DNA of 64,000 bases, taken from Combretum micranthum (lineage: Eukaryota > Streptophyta > Magnoliopsida > Myrtales > Combretaceae). This document shows, piece after piece, positions 1-12,448 of the stretch (positions are counted from its first letter, which is position 1; every line of letters begins with the position of its first letter). A model generated the notes under the pieces. That model had not been told where the DNA came from and searched no databases. It saw only the letters and a list, made by a program, of their open reading frames with translations. Position numbers and translations under genes: made by a program. The DNA is taken from the NCBI GenBank assembly GCA_024138025.1, contig JAMXBD010000014.1, positions 310,001 to 374,000 on the forward strand, in the 5' to 3' direction.

Positions 1-360
1 ATCAATATTAGATTTAATCAAATTCTTTTGGCTATTTTTACAATTATCATGTTACCTTTTATTCTATTTGTCTAAGTCGAAGAGACTTTTAAATTTTACC
101 TTTCTAGCTATTTTACAACAATCATGATACATTTTATTCTATTTGTTGAAGTGGAAGAGACTTTTAAATTTTTACTACCTTTGATCCCTTAACATCATTA
201 AGTATCAATAAGTTGTCTCTTCCACTTAATAAATGAAACAAGCAGTGTTAGATTAGGTAGGAAAAAATAGCTTAAAAGTTAAGTATTAAATTAATTACTT
301 CAAATTTAAGTACTAAATTGAATTTTAGTACAATGTTTAGCAATCAAATTTGGGATATGC
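1..360. repeat. AT-rich foldback MITE-like repeat (family M1, cut by window edge)
   Basis: The stretch shares phrases with 966-1300 and 57190-57495: 'gctatttttac' near the left, 'ttcaaatttaagtactaaatt' type text near the right, and a middle that alternates 'gaagagactttt' with its complement. There is an internal partial duplication (about 30-75 and 105-180). No reading frame is credible. The left end lies outside the window, so termini and target duplication cannot be judged. Confidence 0.5.
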
Positions 361-397
361 AATCCTTTTATAATGTGGTTTGATTTATAGATAAATT

Positions 398-560
398 TAA
401 GGGAAAATTTTATGATCCCGCTATTAATTTTGACAGTATTAGTTCCATCACCACCTAATGGCTCATACCATACTCAATCATAATCTAATAACTAAAATAG
501 TTAATTTATTTTATCGGTTAGATTAATAGCAGAATGAGACTGTATAACCTCCTCCACTTA
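398..560 (+). mobile_element. MITE, family M2, copy 1
   Basis: First of five dispersed copies (others at 25615, 28973, 33382 and 54111). It begins 'agggaaaattttatgatccc', contains 'attaattttga' and 'actcaatcataat', and ends in a diverged version of the family's GAAGCTCC end. No coding capacity. The copy is diverged and the target duplication is not clear. Confidence 0.55.
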
Positions 561-965
561 AGATATCAATTTATTATAATATATTTAAGAAAAACTTCGA
601 TTGTAAAACGGTATAAAATATGCTGCAGTTACCAATTTATAGCGATAGTTCTCTACTTTTATTATATACACGTTGCATATACATATATTTATAATATTGT
701 AGTAATAATTGATATACTAGAAACATTTCTACAATTGGCAATAATAAAACACGATCACCAATTGTCCATTTTTATTATACTTCTGATAAGTTCTGGTGCT
801 TAAGAAGTGTTGGAAATACTATAGTGGTAAATACATGTTGTGGTGATCTTTCTCTATTATTAAATTTAAAAATTTTTCTAGTCTTAATGTACCAACTAAA
901 AGGTTGTTGAAATAGATATTTACAAAATAAATTAAAATAGGAAAATACAGAAATAATAGTTAGGG
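561..965. other. Intergenic spacer, no gene seen
   Basis: AT-rich sequence. The short open frames on both strands have low-complexity composition and no recognisable motif. Confidence 0.5.
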
Positions 966-1300
966 CAAATATCAAATTTAATATCTGAACTTTGCACAAA
1001 AATTTAATTTAAAACTTGAACTTTGAAATGGTCAGTGTAATATCAATCAAATTTTTTCTAATTATTTTTATTACGTCATTAATATAATGTACTCTGCTTA
1101 TTAACGTGACTCAAATAACATATTATTGAATTTTTACTATTTCTAAATCGTCTAGTACTGATAAGCTGTCTGTCTTCCACGTTAAAGAATAAAATAAACC
1201 CAAGTTTGTGAAGTAGTAAAAATAGTTATAAAAAGTTTAATTGAATATTAAACTAACTACTTCAAATTTTAGATATTAAATTATATTTTTATGCTAAATT
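966..1300. mobile_element. Foldback MITE, family M1, copy 2
   Basis: The left arm ('tttgcacaaaaatttaattt' and about 60 bases after it) is roughly complementary to the right arm (about 1235-1300, with 'ttaaactaactacttcaaat'). The whole can therefore fold back on itself. A similar arrangement occurs at 57190-57495, where the same words 'gaactttgcac' and 'gctatttttact' recur. It is noncoding and best called a nonautonomous foldback element. Exact ends are uncertain by about 20 bases. Confidence 0.55.
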
Positions 1301-1883
1301 AAATGATTGCGAGTGCTTGCGTTTTGACTAAGAATCGAATAACTCCAGCAAGTCATTTAATCGTCAAGTGGCACTCTTTGGATCTATTCCAATCTTTTCA
1401 TTAATGATTCACATGTGTTTAGACGCTATTTTCGTTGTGCAGTGCATCTTCTTAAGAAAATTATGGTTTGGCAACAGCTGTCCCTCGCACTTTTGACCTT
1501 CCATTGGAATACAATTACCACTATTTACCATTCCACTTTAAATTTGATTCTTCAACACATAAAGTTGTTTGATTTAAATTTAATGTTATTGACCTTGGTG
1601 CAAAAAATGAAATAAGTGGGTTACGAATTATATGCAGGATGCGATGAATAGACTGATTAGAAAATGTTGTAAAGCATCAAGCTTTCTTCAAGAAACAACA
1701 TAGTTTTTTTTTTTTTTTTTTAAAAAGAAGAAGTTATTTATAGCTTATTATATTTTAAATTTAAAGGTATAGAATTCTTGATGTAAAATCTAATATCAAG
1801 TAAAAATTTAGTGCTCGATGCTATTTTGGAGCTTATATTTATCAATTAGTGTATGGTTGGATGACTAATGTTTGACCAGCAGA
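1301..1883. other. Intergenic spacer with an 18-base T tract
   Basis: No credible gene. A T tract lies at about 1704-1721. An open frame of 66 codons at 1415-1615 has no recognisable domain and ordinary AT-rich composition. Confidence 0.45.
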
Positions 1884-2105
1884 AGGCTGTTGAATTAGAG
1901 AAGTGCAGGTGAGTGTAGACATGTCTTGGGCGGATTGGTCCAACACGTGATTCGAATCGCAAGGTCTAGGTCCTGAAACGAAGGATCCGGTATTATCCCG
2001 CCACTATGGTGAGGTGGGTAGGACTTGGGGATTTGTCGGATCACGGGCAAGTCCATCTTAGGCTAGACCCTTTCTTGGAAAAAAAAATGAAAAATAAAAA
2101 AAATC
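1884..2105 (+). mobile_element. SINE-like element
   Basis: A GC-richer patch carries a box-B-like string (gattcgaatcgc, 1949-1960), as in tRNA-derived Pol III promoters. About 120 bases of unique body follow, then an A-rich tail (about 2078-2105). This layout fits a tRNA-derived SINE on the plus strand. I do not see a convincing box A or target duplications, so an LTR fragment remains possible. Confidence 0.3.
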
Positions 2106-2298
2106 ACATTCCTTATACATTGCATTAATTGCAATACTTATTTTCAAGAAAAAAAATATTTCAACATTTAAGATACAAAATAATTTTTTATTTTTGATAA
2201 AATCATGTACTCCCTTTATATTACATAGTAATATGATTAGCGCTTTGTAGGTATGAGAGAATATTATACCTTACCTCACATACATACATGTAATTAGA

Positions 2299-2340
<42 letters not shown>

Positions 2341-2689
2341 AACAACATTGCAAAATATAATTCATTTGACATTTTTTTGTTGCTCAGTAGGTGCCTACGT
2401 GTCCGAATTTCGAAATCAGACCTTCGTAGTTCATGTAATTTTTTTAATTTTATTATCAAATACTTAGTGTGTTCGTTAATTTTAATTGTTAAAATACAAT
2501 GTTGACTTTAACTGATTAGTAATTTTGTAGCAATTTTAGTGAAAAAAATTCGAACCACATAATTTTCAAAAATTCTATATTTATCCATGTATTTCGAAAA
2601 ACACCATTTTTGATTTTCTAATTTTTGAAAATAGTTTGTTATAATTTACATAGTATATTTGCATTTGAACAAAATTGTAAGAACTACTC
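2106..2689. repeat. Spacer with a 38-base poly-A tract
   Basis: Uninterrupted A run at 2302-2339 in otherwise gene-free AT-rich DNA. The tract could be an old retroposon tail or simple-sequence slippage. Confidence 0.7.
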
Positions 2690-4945
2690 ACATTGGGTTA
2701 TGACAGGAGTGCCTACCGTGATGCTTCCTCCCGATGAGTTGTAGTCGTTGAAGTACTCATCTTCCTCATTGGTCACCACGGCAATCTCTTGTAGTTGTCT
2801 TTCTACCTTACTCTAGTCGTCAATGCAAGTTACCGCCTTAATCATTACTGGAGTCATACGTGCCTTATGATCATCTAATATATTATTGGCACAACTAAAT
2901 ACCTGCTCCATCACAACCGTGGAGGCTAGGGCCGCAAGCACTTGTCTTGCCATGCGGGATAGAATTGGGAATGTTTGTTTGTGAAGTTTCTACTATTCCA
3001 AAATGTCAAAGTCCCCCACACTAGTGTTGTCACCGAACTTGAATTCTGTGTGAAGTTATCTATCAATTTCGGTACATTTTATACTGCTACTTCCACTTTA
3101 TACTTTTTCCATGCATATGACTATGTGAGTACAAACAAATCTCCTGGTGTAACGTCATCCATGATTGGTGGTTTGAATGAAGGTATTGATTCACTAATTG
3201 ATCCATGTCCTCCATATGTATCACTGAACTGTTTGTACAAATTAATTAAAACAGATTTTGTCTCGCGTACAACGGATGTATAATTAATAAAGTACATATA
3301 TGCATTCTCCAAAAAGGTATCAATATGCTTGTAATACTCCTCAAGGAGACCACCAAGGCCTTCAAATTTGCAACGTGGGTCTACTACCCATGCAATATTA
3401 TATATCATTAGGATATGATGGTAGCACGAAAGCCACTTTCATGTCATGTCCTATACGCTTAACTACAAAAGTCCATCATATTGGAACCTATTTAAAGTGC
3501 CTGCAATATTAAGTGCTTCTAGCAAAAACAAGTAAGCAGTCGGGAAATACACTGGGAAAATATCTTTGTACAGCCATAAAAAACTTTCAACACGGAAAGC
3601 AGATTAGAACATGTAACCCAATCATTAGGATTCAAGGGCATGTTTGGCATGCGTGCAAGAGCAAATTAGCATAACAATTATTTATAGTCAATCGTACTCA
3701 TAAGAAGTTGGTAAGTTGAGCTCCATTTGTTCACCACATCTTTTCGAAATTTTCTAGGTGTCACTCCTTATTAGAGACATAAATTTCTCCATCTTCTATT
3801 TAGTGATGGGTGATCAGTTATGTAATCAATACTCAATTTAATAAGTGAATATCTTAACTTTAGCAAGTCCATTCCTCTTTTTTCACACAAGTTAAGAATG
3901 TGGCATGCACACCTAATATAGAAAAAGTACCATCCAATGTGAGCTGGTAAAGGTTTTGAAGGTTACACACACTTATAGAATTTGTAGATGCATTATCAAA
4001 GCTGATAAAAAAAATATTTTCTTCGTTAAGAACTAGTCTGAAAGAACCTGGCTTATTATAGAATATTTGTTTTGTGTAGTATGTGCACTATCTATTTTTC
4101 TTAATGCAATGAGCCATTGATTAACTACCCAGTTATCATCTATCTAGTAGCGAGTGATACTCATATATGAATTTTCGCTCCACCCATCAATTAAATGTCC
4201 GAACAAATGGAAACACATGTATCAAGATTGTTGAAATCACCTCTCAGTTCCATCTTACCATCCCTGTAAAGTTGTATGATGTGTCAATGCATCGTTGTTC
4301 GATCATATAGGCGTACTTGTGGATAAATGTGTCTTCCACTAAATGTCTTAAGTTTGGATGTTTACTAGACCCCATATTGAGGCCCATGCCTCCAATCATT
4401 TTTGCAAGAGTATCCTTATACTTTTTGGTACTAAATTAAAATAACCTTGCATTCTTTTTGGAGCCATTGCTACTTCTCGACAATTGTTGCTGGCCCAATT
4501 CAATGTCGAAATGGCTGAGATGTTTGTTTCGTAGGTGTTTGGAGAAGTTTTTATATCCCTCACCAGTCTTCCACACGTAACTTGCCATACAATAGTTGCA
4601 ATATCCTCAGATTTTACCATCAAGACCTTCGACTTTCCTAAAATGCACCATAAAGATAGATGATATAAGTGGATGTGGTGACTTACTTGAATTTGGTTAA
4701 GGAATTGGTTCATCTGGCTCCTCGCTATTAACCTTTGGATCCTCCTCTGCTGCCCCTCCCATTAAATTCTCTATATCATCCAATTCTTGTGTCTCCTCAC
4801 TACGACGATGATATATTGGAGTTCCTCGCTCAAAGTCAGGTGGGACAATAGGATAACCCTCTTGCTGCACTTCGTTCGTGCTAAGATTGTCATCGAAGTC
4901 AAGATCTTCATTTTTGACATGGTGTCGCCATTTGAAATTCAATGT
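2690..4945 (-). pseudogene. hAT-superfamily transposase relic (BED finger to C-terminal dimerisation region)
   Basis: Read on the minus strand, fragments appear in the order expected for a plant hAT transposase. An acidic N-terminal stretch (4942-4697) comes first. Next is a degenerate BED-finger-like region (about 4640-4450, 'VTCGRLVRDIKTSPNT'). A middle part (3408-3121) has 'VVDPRCKFE', matching the family's 'DPR.K' signature. The tail (about 3000-2700) reads 'VVMEQVFSCANNILDDHKAR' with a downstream 'IDDWSKVE'-like segment, the conserved C-terminal hAT dimerisation block. The frame is broken repeatedly by stops and shifts, so no active protein is made. Terminal inverted repeats were not found, and the outer limits are those of coding similarity only. 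Confidence 0.75.
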
Positions 4946-6046
4946 TGAGGTTGAGACCTTGCCTTTATCCTTACTTTTTTATTAAGAAGCTATGTTGGAA
5001 GAATGATGCCATATCATGCAATGGGGATATAAAAAAAATATGGAGTTGCAATAAAAAAATATGAAACTCATACCACAATAAAATTTTCACAAATACCTAA
5101 AACGAATGAGACAAAAAATACAATAAGAAGAGACACCTAAAAATATTAAACACAAGCTACAATGAATTTTATACTCGTTTTTAGAATGTTAGTGCAAAAT
5201 TTTTTTTCACCTGAGGTTATATATGTATTTATACAGGCTTCTTGCATTCACCTTGTCCACATATAGAAGATAAATTTTAAATTTTGAAAATTTCAGCATC
5301 CGCGTATCTTGCTGCATTACTCTTATCTATTTCGAACGTTTTGCATCGTAGTTTTCAAAATAAAGTTTGGCATTCACCTACTAATTCAAACCAACATTAA
5401 CTTTGAATGACATAACATTTTAGGCTTGTAGGTACTTATATTATTTTTGTTTTCATCATTTTCCATTTGTCTTTGGCCTTTGTGATGTCTGCACCATAAT
5501 TTGAACTTTGATGCTCTATTCATTGTTGACTAAAAGTAAGATTCCCTTGTAAAGTTGAGTGGCTATTGTAGTTTTGTTTGGTTGCTTTTTTAAAAGGAAG
5601 TAGAACCGTGAGGACCCAACAAAGACCCCAAATCAGCACGGCAGGTCCAATGAACCACCCATCGTAGCTAATTCCAGTCGGGTCTCGATTCGAACTTGAC
5701 CTAAGGCATGTTTAGATGAGTGGTCACTAATACTAGGAGCAAACGAGGATGGCTAATGACCGAGTCCTATAATGAACCGTGCCACCTAAATGGTTCCCCT
5801 TTATCCCCTTTCGTTGCTTGGTGTGGATGTATTTTAGCCTAGGTTTTTAAGTCACATACGAATAGACGTGAAATGAAGTGTAAATGGAAGAGATAGTCCA
5901 TTCATGATTTATATATTACGAACACAACTATTTTTGACATAGTAAGTTTGCTTCATGGCTCTTATGGTTTTTCAACTCATGTTCATTTAAGATTCATTTT
6001 ATATATCGTTGTATTGTTTATTTAACTTTCACCACTTCCACCACAC
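4946..6046. other. Spacer, no gene seen
   Basis: AT-rich, with one less AT-rich patch at about 5590-5820 that has no readable frame. It may be the 5' flank of the hAT relic on the minus strand, but no promoter or terminal repeat can be assigned. Confidence 0.4.
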
Positions 6047-6113
6047 ACCCCCCCCCCCAACCCACCGCACCCCACACATCCCCCCCACCAACCCCCCCCC
6101 CCCCCCCCCCCCC
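6047..6113 (+). repeat. C-rich low-complexity tract with C22
   Basis: A pyrimidine-rich stretch with C11 (6048-6058) and C22 (6092-6113), separated by CA-rich sequence. The complementary G runs could form a quadruplex, and the C runs an i-motif. The proline-rich open frame across it comes from the repeat and is not a gene. Confidence 0.85.
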
Positions 6114-9100
6114 GGGTTTTTTTTTACCCTTTTTCCTGTTGTTTGCTTAAATTGTAATTACTCATCGTTTAAACCTTATGCATCGGCACATAACATAGTA
6201 GGTCAACAGAGATAAATGTCCAAAATTATGTGGTTTTGTTAGCTGAATCTATACCCCAAAAACTTTCACCGAATGGATATATTATAAATAAACAAAGCAC
6301 ATTACAATAAAAATATATATAAATAACGTTGCATGATAAATAGTTACGGGAGAACGTAATTTGAAGTGAAAGGTAGCATCTTTATGGGCTTTTGGTGGGA
6401 ATCTGTTCTCTGCTTTTTGTTGGCCTTGTTCCCTATAGTCTCCCCACAGGGAGTAAATGGATTTAAAATTGAACGCAGAATCGTTTTTATTTGACCTTAC
6501 TTCGAACTGAATAGTATTAATGCCTAGCTAGATTCCACAAGCAAGCAGCCAGCCATATAATAAAACTTCCGGATTTATATCTACAATATTATTGCTTATG
6601 CTTATCTAAGATTTTCTTAAATTTAAGTTTATGTAGAGTAAATATGGAACCATATAAGATAAAAATATTTTGAGAAAGTACGGCCATCGCTGATTTATGG
6701 TTGAAGTTAAAGCTAAGTGAATCAATGGTGTGGTTTAAATATCATCTTCGGTCGGTTTTAAACTTGGAATCAACTTGATCCATCACTTGTGGCTTTTGAA
6801 CTGGAAATCGAACTAGCTAAAGTAGATCCAAACTTGTCAAAAACTCACTGGTTCTAGCAAGTCTAGCCAATTCAAGCCCTCTAAACTACTTAACCTATTG
6901 GGAAACATTAGGTCAAGAACCGTCTAGATAATCGATTGAATCAGTGATTTAGAAAGTTCCAAGCCATAAAATAAAAAAAAAAATAGAAAAAGATAATTGT
7001 AAATTAGAAATAAATATTTAAATTATTTTTAAATAGTAAAAATTTATTTCATATTCATGATATTTAATGTATTGCTATTAACTAATACAAGCAATAAATA
7101 TAGTCAAAATTATATATTGTTGGGTTTATATAGAAGTCTTCTTTCTTAACAATGTGGGGCTTCTTTTTATATTTGTGGTATTTCTTTGTATCTTAAATAT
7201 TTTGTAGTCATACATTGATAATATTACAACTAAAAGTAGAAGTGCTTATGTATAAATAAATACATGACTGTAAAATTTCTTTTAAGTAATAGACCAAAAA
7301 TAATTATTGTTAAGATAATTTTATTTCAAGTTAACAGTTTCTTTTATTTTTTTTTTCACTTAAATTAAGTGAAATTATTATTATTTTTTTTGTTTCTTTT
7401 AAAGATGACATTTTCTTAGTCTCTGAGAAGCTAGAATTGAATTGTCGGAATCAACGGTTTCCATGTTTTGAGAACCAGAATCGACACCATAGTTCTTGTT
7501 CAGGAACTGGAATTGGACCATGACAACATCAAGTGTGATTTGTGACATTTTGAAATAATGAAAAGTGCAAAATTAAGCAGATAGACACTATAAACTTTAG
7601 ATTTCGCTTTGTATAAAAAAGAAATACTTGTGTCATTGATAAAAGTGTAATTCTCACCACTTTCGCTTTATTGGCACATATAAATTTACTCATATTTTTT
7701 TCGCGGTACACTGAAAATTCCAACTCGTTGCATCAATCCAATAAAAAAATTTGAGAAAAACAACTGAAACATTAGGAGAAAAAAAAGCAAAAACTTTAAC
7801 CCCCCCTTATTTCTATTCAGTTGTAGTAAATAGATGATCGCCATTAACTTTATAATCTAATGACATCTCTTTAGTTTTTCAAGTAATATTTATTATATTT
7901 AAATTTTTCGACCCATCTTAATGAAAAAAAATATATAAATAAATAAATAGATGGTGAGTTGACATCTTTTATCAAATCTTCTGTAACTTTAAAACAATGT
8001 TTCTGTCAAGAGATTCAAATGTTGAGTTTTTTTTTTTTTTTTCCAAATTTAAGATATATATCATATATAAAGTTTACATGGGTTGTCTCCTAACAACAAC
8101 ATAAATATACAAATAGCATCTAGAGTCTCATCCTCCTTTTCATATTTGGTTGGTAGAGAACAACTTGGCTTGCAATACTTATGGAAAAAATGGAAAAAAA
8201 ATTTGCTATCTTGAAGTTGCTATCCTTTTTGTATCCTAGTAAATAACATTTGACACATATTATGAGGTGTTTCATTTGTCTTAAGGTTTTTTTATAATTT
8301 ATTTGATATGTGTCAGATAATTATTTACAGACACACAAAAAAGATAGTATTTTGGAGACAACAAACACATTTCTGAAAACAATATTATGAATGGATTCAA
8401 CTTGGACTTACAGCCGAAAAAATCACTTAAATAAGATTAGCTTATATATTATCCTATTGCAATTATGTGGTTAATTTAAATGACTAGGTTGCTTACAAAG
8501 CGAACAAACAACATTAAAGAATAGAGTAGAAAAAGAGATATTGACATTGTTATTCATGTTGCACGTGGCATGACCTATACATGAGTTGACGTTTTCATAT
8601 ATATAGTTCAATATTTAAGAGATTTCACGCAGTTGACAAGTTAAAAAGTTCAATTTCAGTGCAAATTGGAATATCTTTCTTACTTTTTTGTGCTACTTTG
8701 GCAGTTGGAAAGAGAGTGTTGAAATTCGTTGCGAGTAGCACTTCAATGTTGCTTTAGAGGTAGTCATACAATGCATGCCGAATGGGGAGACACCACAATG
8801 AGCTCTATTGAATTTTCGATTGAAATTGAATTTGTCCCATACCTAACCTTATATGGTGACATTTTCTGGTTTTTTTTTTTTTTTTTTTTTTGAAACTTCA
8901 AAGGCTAATACCCAAAATATAATCTATAAATAGTAACTTTTTTTTTTACTGCCAAAAAATATGTATAAATTATATTTAAAAATTGAAATAGTAAACCCTA
9001 AAAATGCTACCTGCTGCTAAGCCCCTCATTTAAGGTTTATCATTGGTGTATTTGGATACTTGTTAATTTTTTTTTCCAAAAATTAACACTTTTTTCGAAA

Positions 9101-10184
9101 TGGATTACATAGTTCAAAGAAGATATACATGAAGAGGTGAGAATACTTTTAATTTGACATCTTAATATGTGATCTAGTTTAGACCTAGACGTGGATTGCA
9201 TCCTGAGACAAACACAGCTTGGAGCTTACCAGTCGAGTTGGAAATCAGAACTAACTTCAACCCGCCAACTACTACTTTTATTTCCACTATGCTGACCAAA
9301 GTCTCCTAATTGACTCCCATGTCCACAATTATTATTATTATGGATACTCTCATTCGACGTTGTATCAATCCTATCTCAAAGTAACAACCACAATTTAAGG
9401 AAAAATATCTTACCCAACCTCCAATCACCAACAATATACAAATACTCATATACATATACATACATATGTTAGATCCTCAATTTATTTATCACATGTCACA
9501 AATTTACAATATGGAGATATCTCTTTTAAACATATTGCATGCTATAGAGACAACTTAGATTTCATAAAACTCAACACTTACACCCCTTCAAAAGAAAAAT
9601 AAAAAAGACCCATTGCTTTTACTTAGTTGACAATGATTAAAGAAAAGAATACCCACTCGGCCATTAGCCAATGTTAATTACTTGGACCCATTTTTTAAAG
9701 AAAACAATATATAATAAAGTATTCAACTTACTGGATTAATAAAATAAAAGTAACTCTAAAAAAAACCCTTAAATATGAGGTAAAAATTAAACTCAAAACT
9801 AATTGTTTCTCATTAATCACACTAAACAAATAAGTTGGCACTATTCATTTGCTAATTAAGTAAAATTAAAACTACATTCTTGTTAAGGGTATAAATATTG
9901 AGCTTATTTTCAAATTTGTGGTGTTTTTGTAATATTTAAAGTTCATAAGGATGTTCTCATAATTAAGTAGTTAATTTTTTACATGGTGTTTGAGTTGTGT
10001 TTTGCAATCACTTTTTATTTGATTTATGTAACTAATCACAAATTTTATTATATACCACTTTTCTAGAAAATATTTGGGTGTAAGTAATCCACGTTAGCTA
10101 AATCAATGATTTAGCATTTTTTTTTCTTTTTTTATTTAATCACCTGCCAACTAAATAAATGAAGGGAACTAGTAAAAAATGGGG
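6114..10184. other. Long gene-free AT-rich region
   Basis: No credible coding sequence in 4 kb. Around 6735-6960 and 7420-7520 there are scattered 'ggaatcaac', 'gaactgg' and 'gaaccag' words, like the remains of hAT nonautonomous elements, but no target duplication is visible. Poly-T tracts lie at about 8027-8042 and 8870-8892. Confidence 0.45.
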
Positions 10185-10720
10185 ATTGGAGTGAAAATCG
10201 CCCCATCCTCCTAGTCAACGGTGAAATTCACCTCTTCCTTCCTCTATATAACAACATGTCCTCCCTCCCTCCCCTAGCCCCCCTTCTCTCTCTCTCTCTA
10301 TCTCAATTTTGAGCTCTCTCAATTTTTTAAAATTAATATTAATTAATTACAGGTATTTGATAAATCGTTTAGTTGAAGCCACATATTTGGAGTACTGTTA
10401 CCACCAAAAGATTAGTAGAATATTTTTAATAATTTAAATACAATTATCTAAAAGCTAATGCTTATACATTTATTAGTTAATGTATGTTTAACTTATATTT
10501 ATATATTTCTTGCTAGTAATTGGAAAAATTATATATATTTAGAACTTAATAGTTGTATATTATTATTTAATACATGTTTATTGAGTTTAACTATATTACA
10601 CATAGATAACTTAATAATATGTTAATTTAGAAGATAGTGTTTTGGTATTAGATGTTTGGATAGTTATATGGAAATACTAGATAGAATGAGATGTTGTAAT
10701 TAGTTAAATACAAATTTAGG
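10185..10720 (+). promoter_or_regulatory. Probable 5' leader of the CACTA element
   Basis: Upstream of the transposase relic lie 'aaaatcgcccc' and 'gtgaaattcacctc' motifs, resembling the GAGG-type repeats at 18.6-19.6 kb. They are followed by a TATA-like TATATAA (10245-10251), a CT-rich leader, and an intron-like 'attaattacag' before the first coding similarity. This matches a transposon promoter with subterminal repeats. The exact CACTA terminus was not identified, so function is inferred from position. Confidence 0.4.
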
Positions 10721-10913
10721 ATGTCTGCAAAAAATTGGCATATGACACGAGATTTGAAAACTACGCAATATAGAAATGAGGCTAGAGAAATTTTACAAGC
10801 TGCTGCAAACCATTAAAAGGCAGATGGATTGATAAGATGCCTTTGTAGAGATTGTCTCAACAACTCATGGTAGTCTATTCAGATTATTGAGTATTACCTC
10901 CTGCGAGAGGAAT

Positions 10914-11657
10914 TAGGGATGTAAGTGGGCGGGTTTTTATAGGGTACCCGTCCCGTCCAACCCGATAAATACCCTCTAGGGTTTGGGATGGGTTTTTGGA
11001 TCAATAATAAAACCCTATGGGGTTTTGGGACAAGCATAAAACTCGTTGGGAAACCCAAACCCATTTAAATATATAAATATATATATTATGTTTAGCCTCG
11101 GTCTCTAAAATTAACCAGCTGTGCTCCATTAATTGTAAAGCTATGTTTTTTGTTTTTTGTTTTTTATTAAATCATTTAGAAAAAAAAAAATCCTAGGACA
11201 GTAGACTAATACTCTATGGTCTCTACTTTTAGTCTTGGTCTTGGCTCACTCTCGTTAAATTCAAGCCTCTCACTTCCGTTATCGCACTGTTTCATTCAGT
11301 GATTTTCTTCTCATGAAAATGATTAGGATTTTATAAAGAGAATTGCATGAGTAATGATAAGAGTTTTTTTCTTGGCCTATAAAGTGGGAACGGATTGGAA
11401 ATAGAAAAAGATGAAAAAAAACATTTATAATGACGTTTTTAAATATCTTATTATGTAATGATTCTAATTTTATATCGGGTTTCGGTTTCGGGTTCGGGTT
11501 CAGGTTCGGGTACCCTATAGGGTTTGTTTAGCGGGTTTTGGGTTCATAGACAAAAACCTTATAGGGTTTGGGATGGGTTTTGGAAATCTTATTGGGTATT
11601 CGGTTTGGGTTTGGGTTTTAGTATACCCATCTCAAACCCGTCCCAGTTGCATTCCTA
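10914..11657. mobile_element. Nonautonomous hAT element inside the CACTA transposase, perfect 8-bp TSD
   Basis: The insertion is 744 bp and flanked by AGAGGAAT (10906-10913 and 11658-11665). Its ends are imperfect inverted repeats: TAGGGATGTAAGTGGG on the left, and TAGGAATGCAACTGGG when the right end is read on the other strand. The interior is rich in GGGTTT and in 'tatagggtaccc' runs of both polarities. An 8-bp duplication with TAGGGATG-type ends is typical of plant hAT elements. It has no transposase, so it needs one in trans. A relative lies at 59189-59721. Confidence 0.9.
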
Positions 11658-12448
11658 AGAGGAATGGCTTGTACCTACACGAGATGGACTTACCATGATG
11701 AGGATTCATATGAAGATGATGTAAATGATGATGTTCTTAGAGGTGAGGGGAGTGTTCAACCTGAGTAAACACATTTTGAAGATGAAGTAGATTAAGAACT
11801 TTTAGAGGACCCTGCCATTAACATGAGTGATGCCAAAGGGGATGATGTTGATAGTGAGGATAAAAATAGTGTTGTTGATAGGGAGCAGTGGATAAGAATG
11901 TTCAAAAATGCAAAGGGTCCGATATATCTGGTTGTTCAAAGTTCTCTATATTGTCAACGGTACTTCAGATGAAGAATCTAAAGGTCGACGACAAATAGTC
12001 ATTGAAGTCACTTAACAATACTTTCTTTAATAAAAAGTTTGTTATCGATCAATAATTTGTTACCATCCTCATAGTATGAAGCACACAAAATGTTCAAGTA
12101 GTTGGGCATGGATGCAAACATGATCCATGCGTGCAAAAATAATTATGTGTTGTTCTAGAAAGAATTCCAAAATCTTGATAACTACCCAATATGTGGTGAA
12201 GGAAGGTGGAAACTTCATTAAAAGAAGCAAAAAACAGTACCAGTTAAGCTTTTGCAGCATTTTCCACTAATTTTGAGGTTACAATGGCTATTCATGTGCT
12301 GGAAGATGGCTCCAAAGATGAGATGACACGAAGCAAATTATGTATCCGAGGAAGGTATGTTGAGGCATCCCATGGATTTCTTATAGTATAAGGGATTAAA
12401 TAGCAAATGCCCCCAATTCATGTTGAATCCCCAAAGTATGGGACTAGG

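Noticed and set aside
6009..6215. Proline-rich open frame
   Set aside because: It is produced by the poly-C tract; there is no real coding signal.
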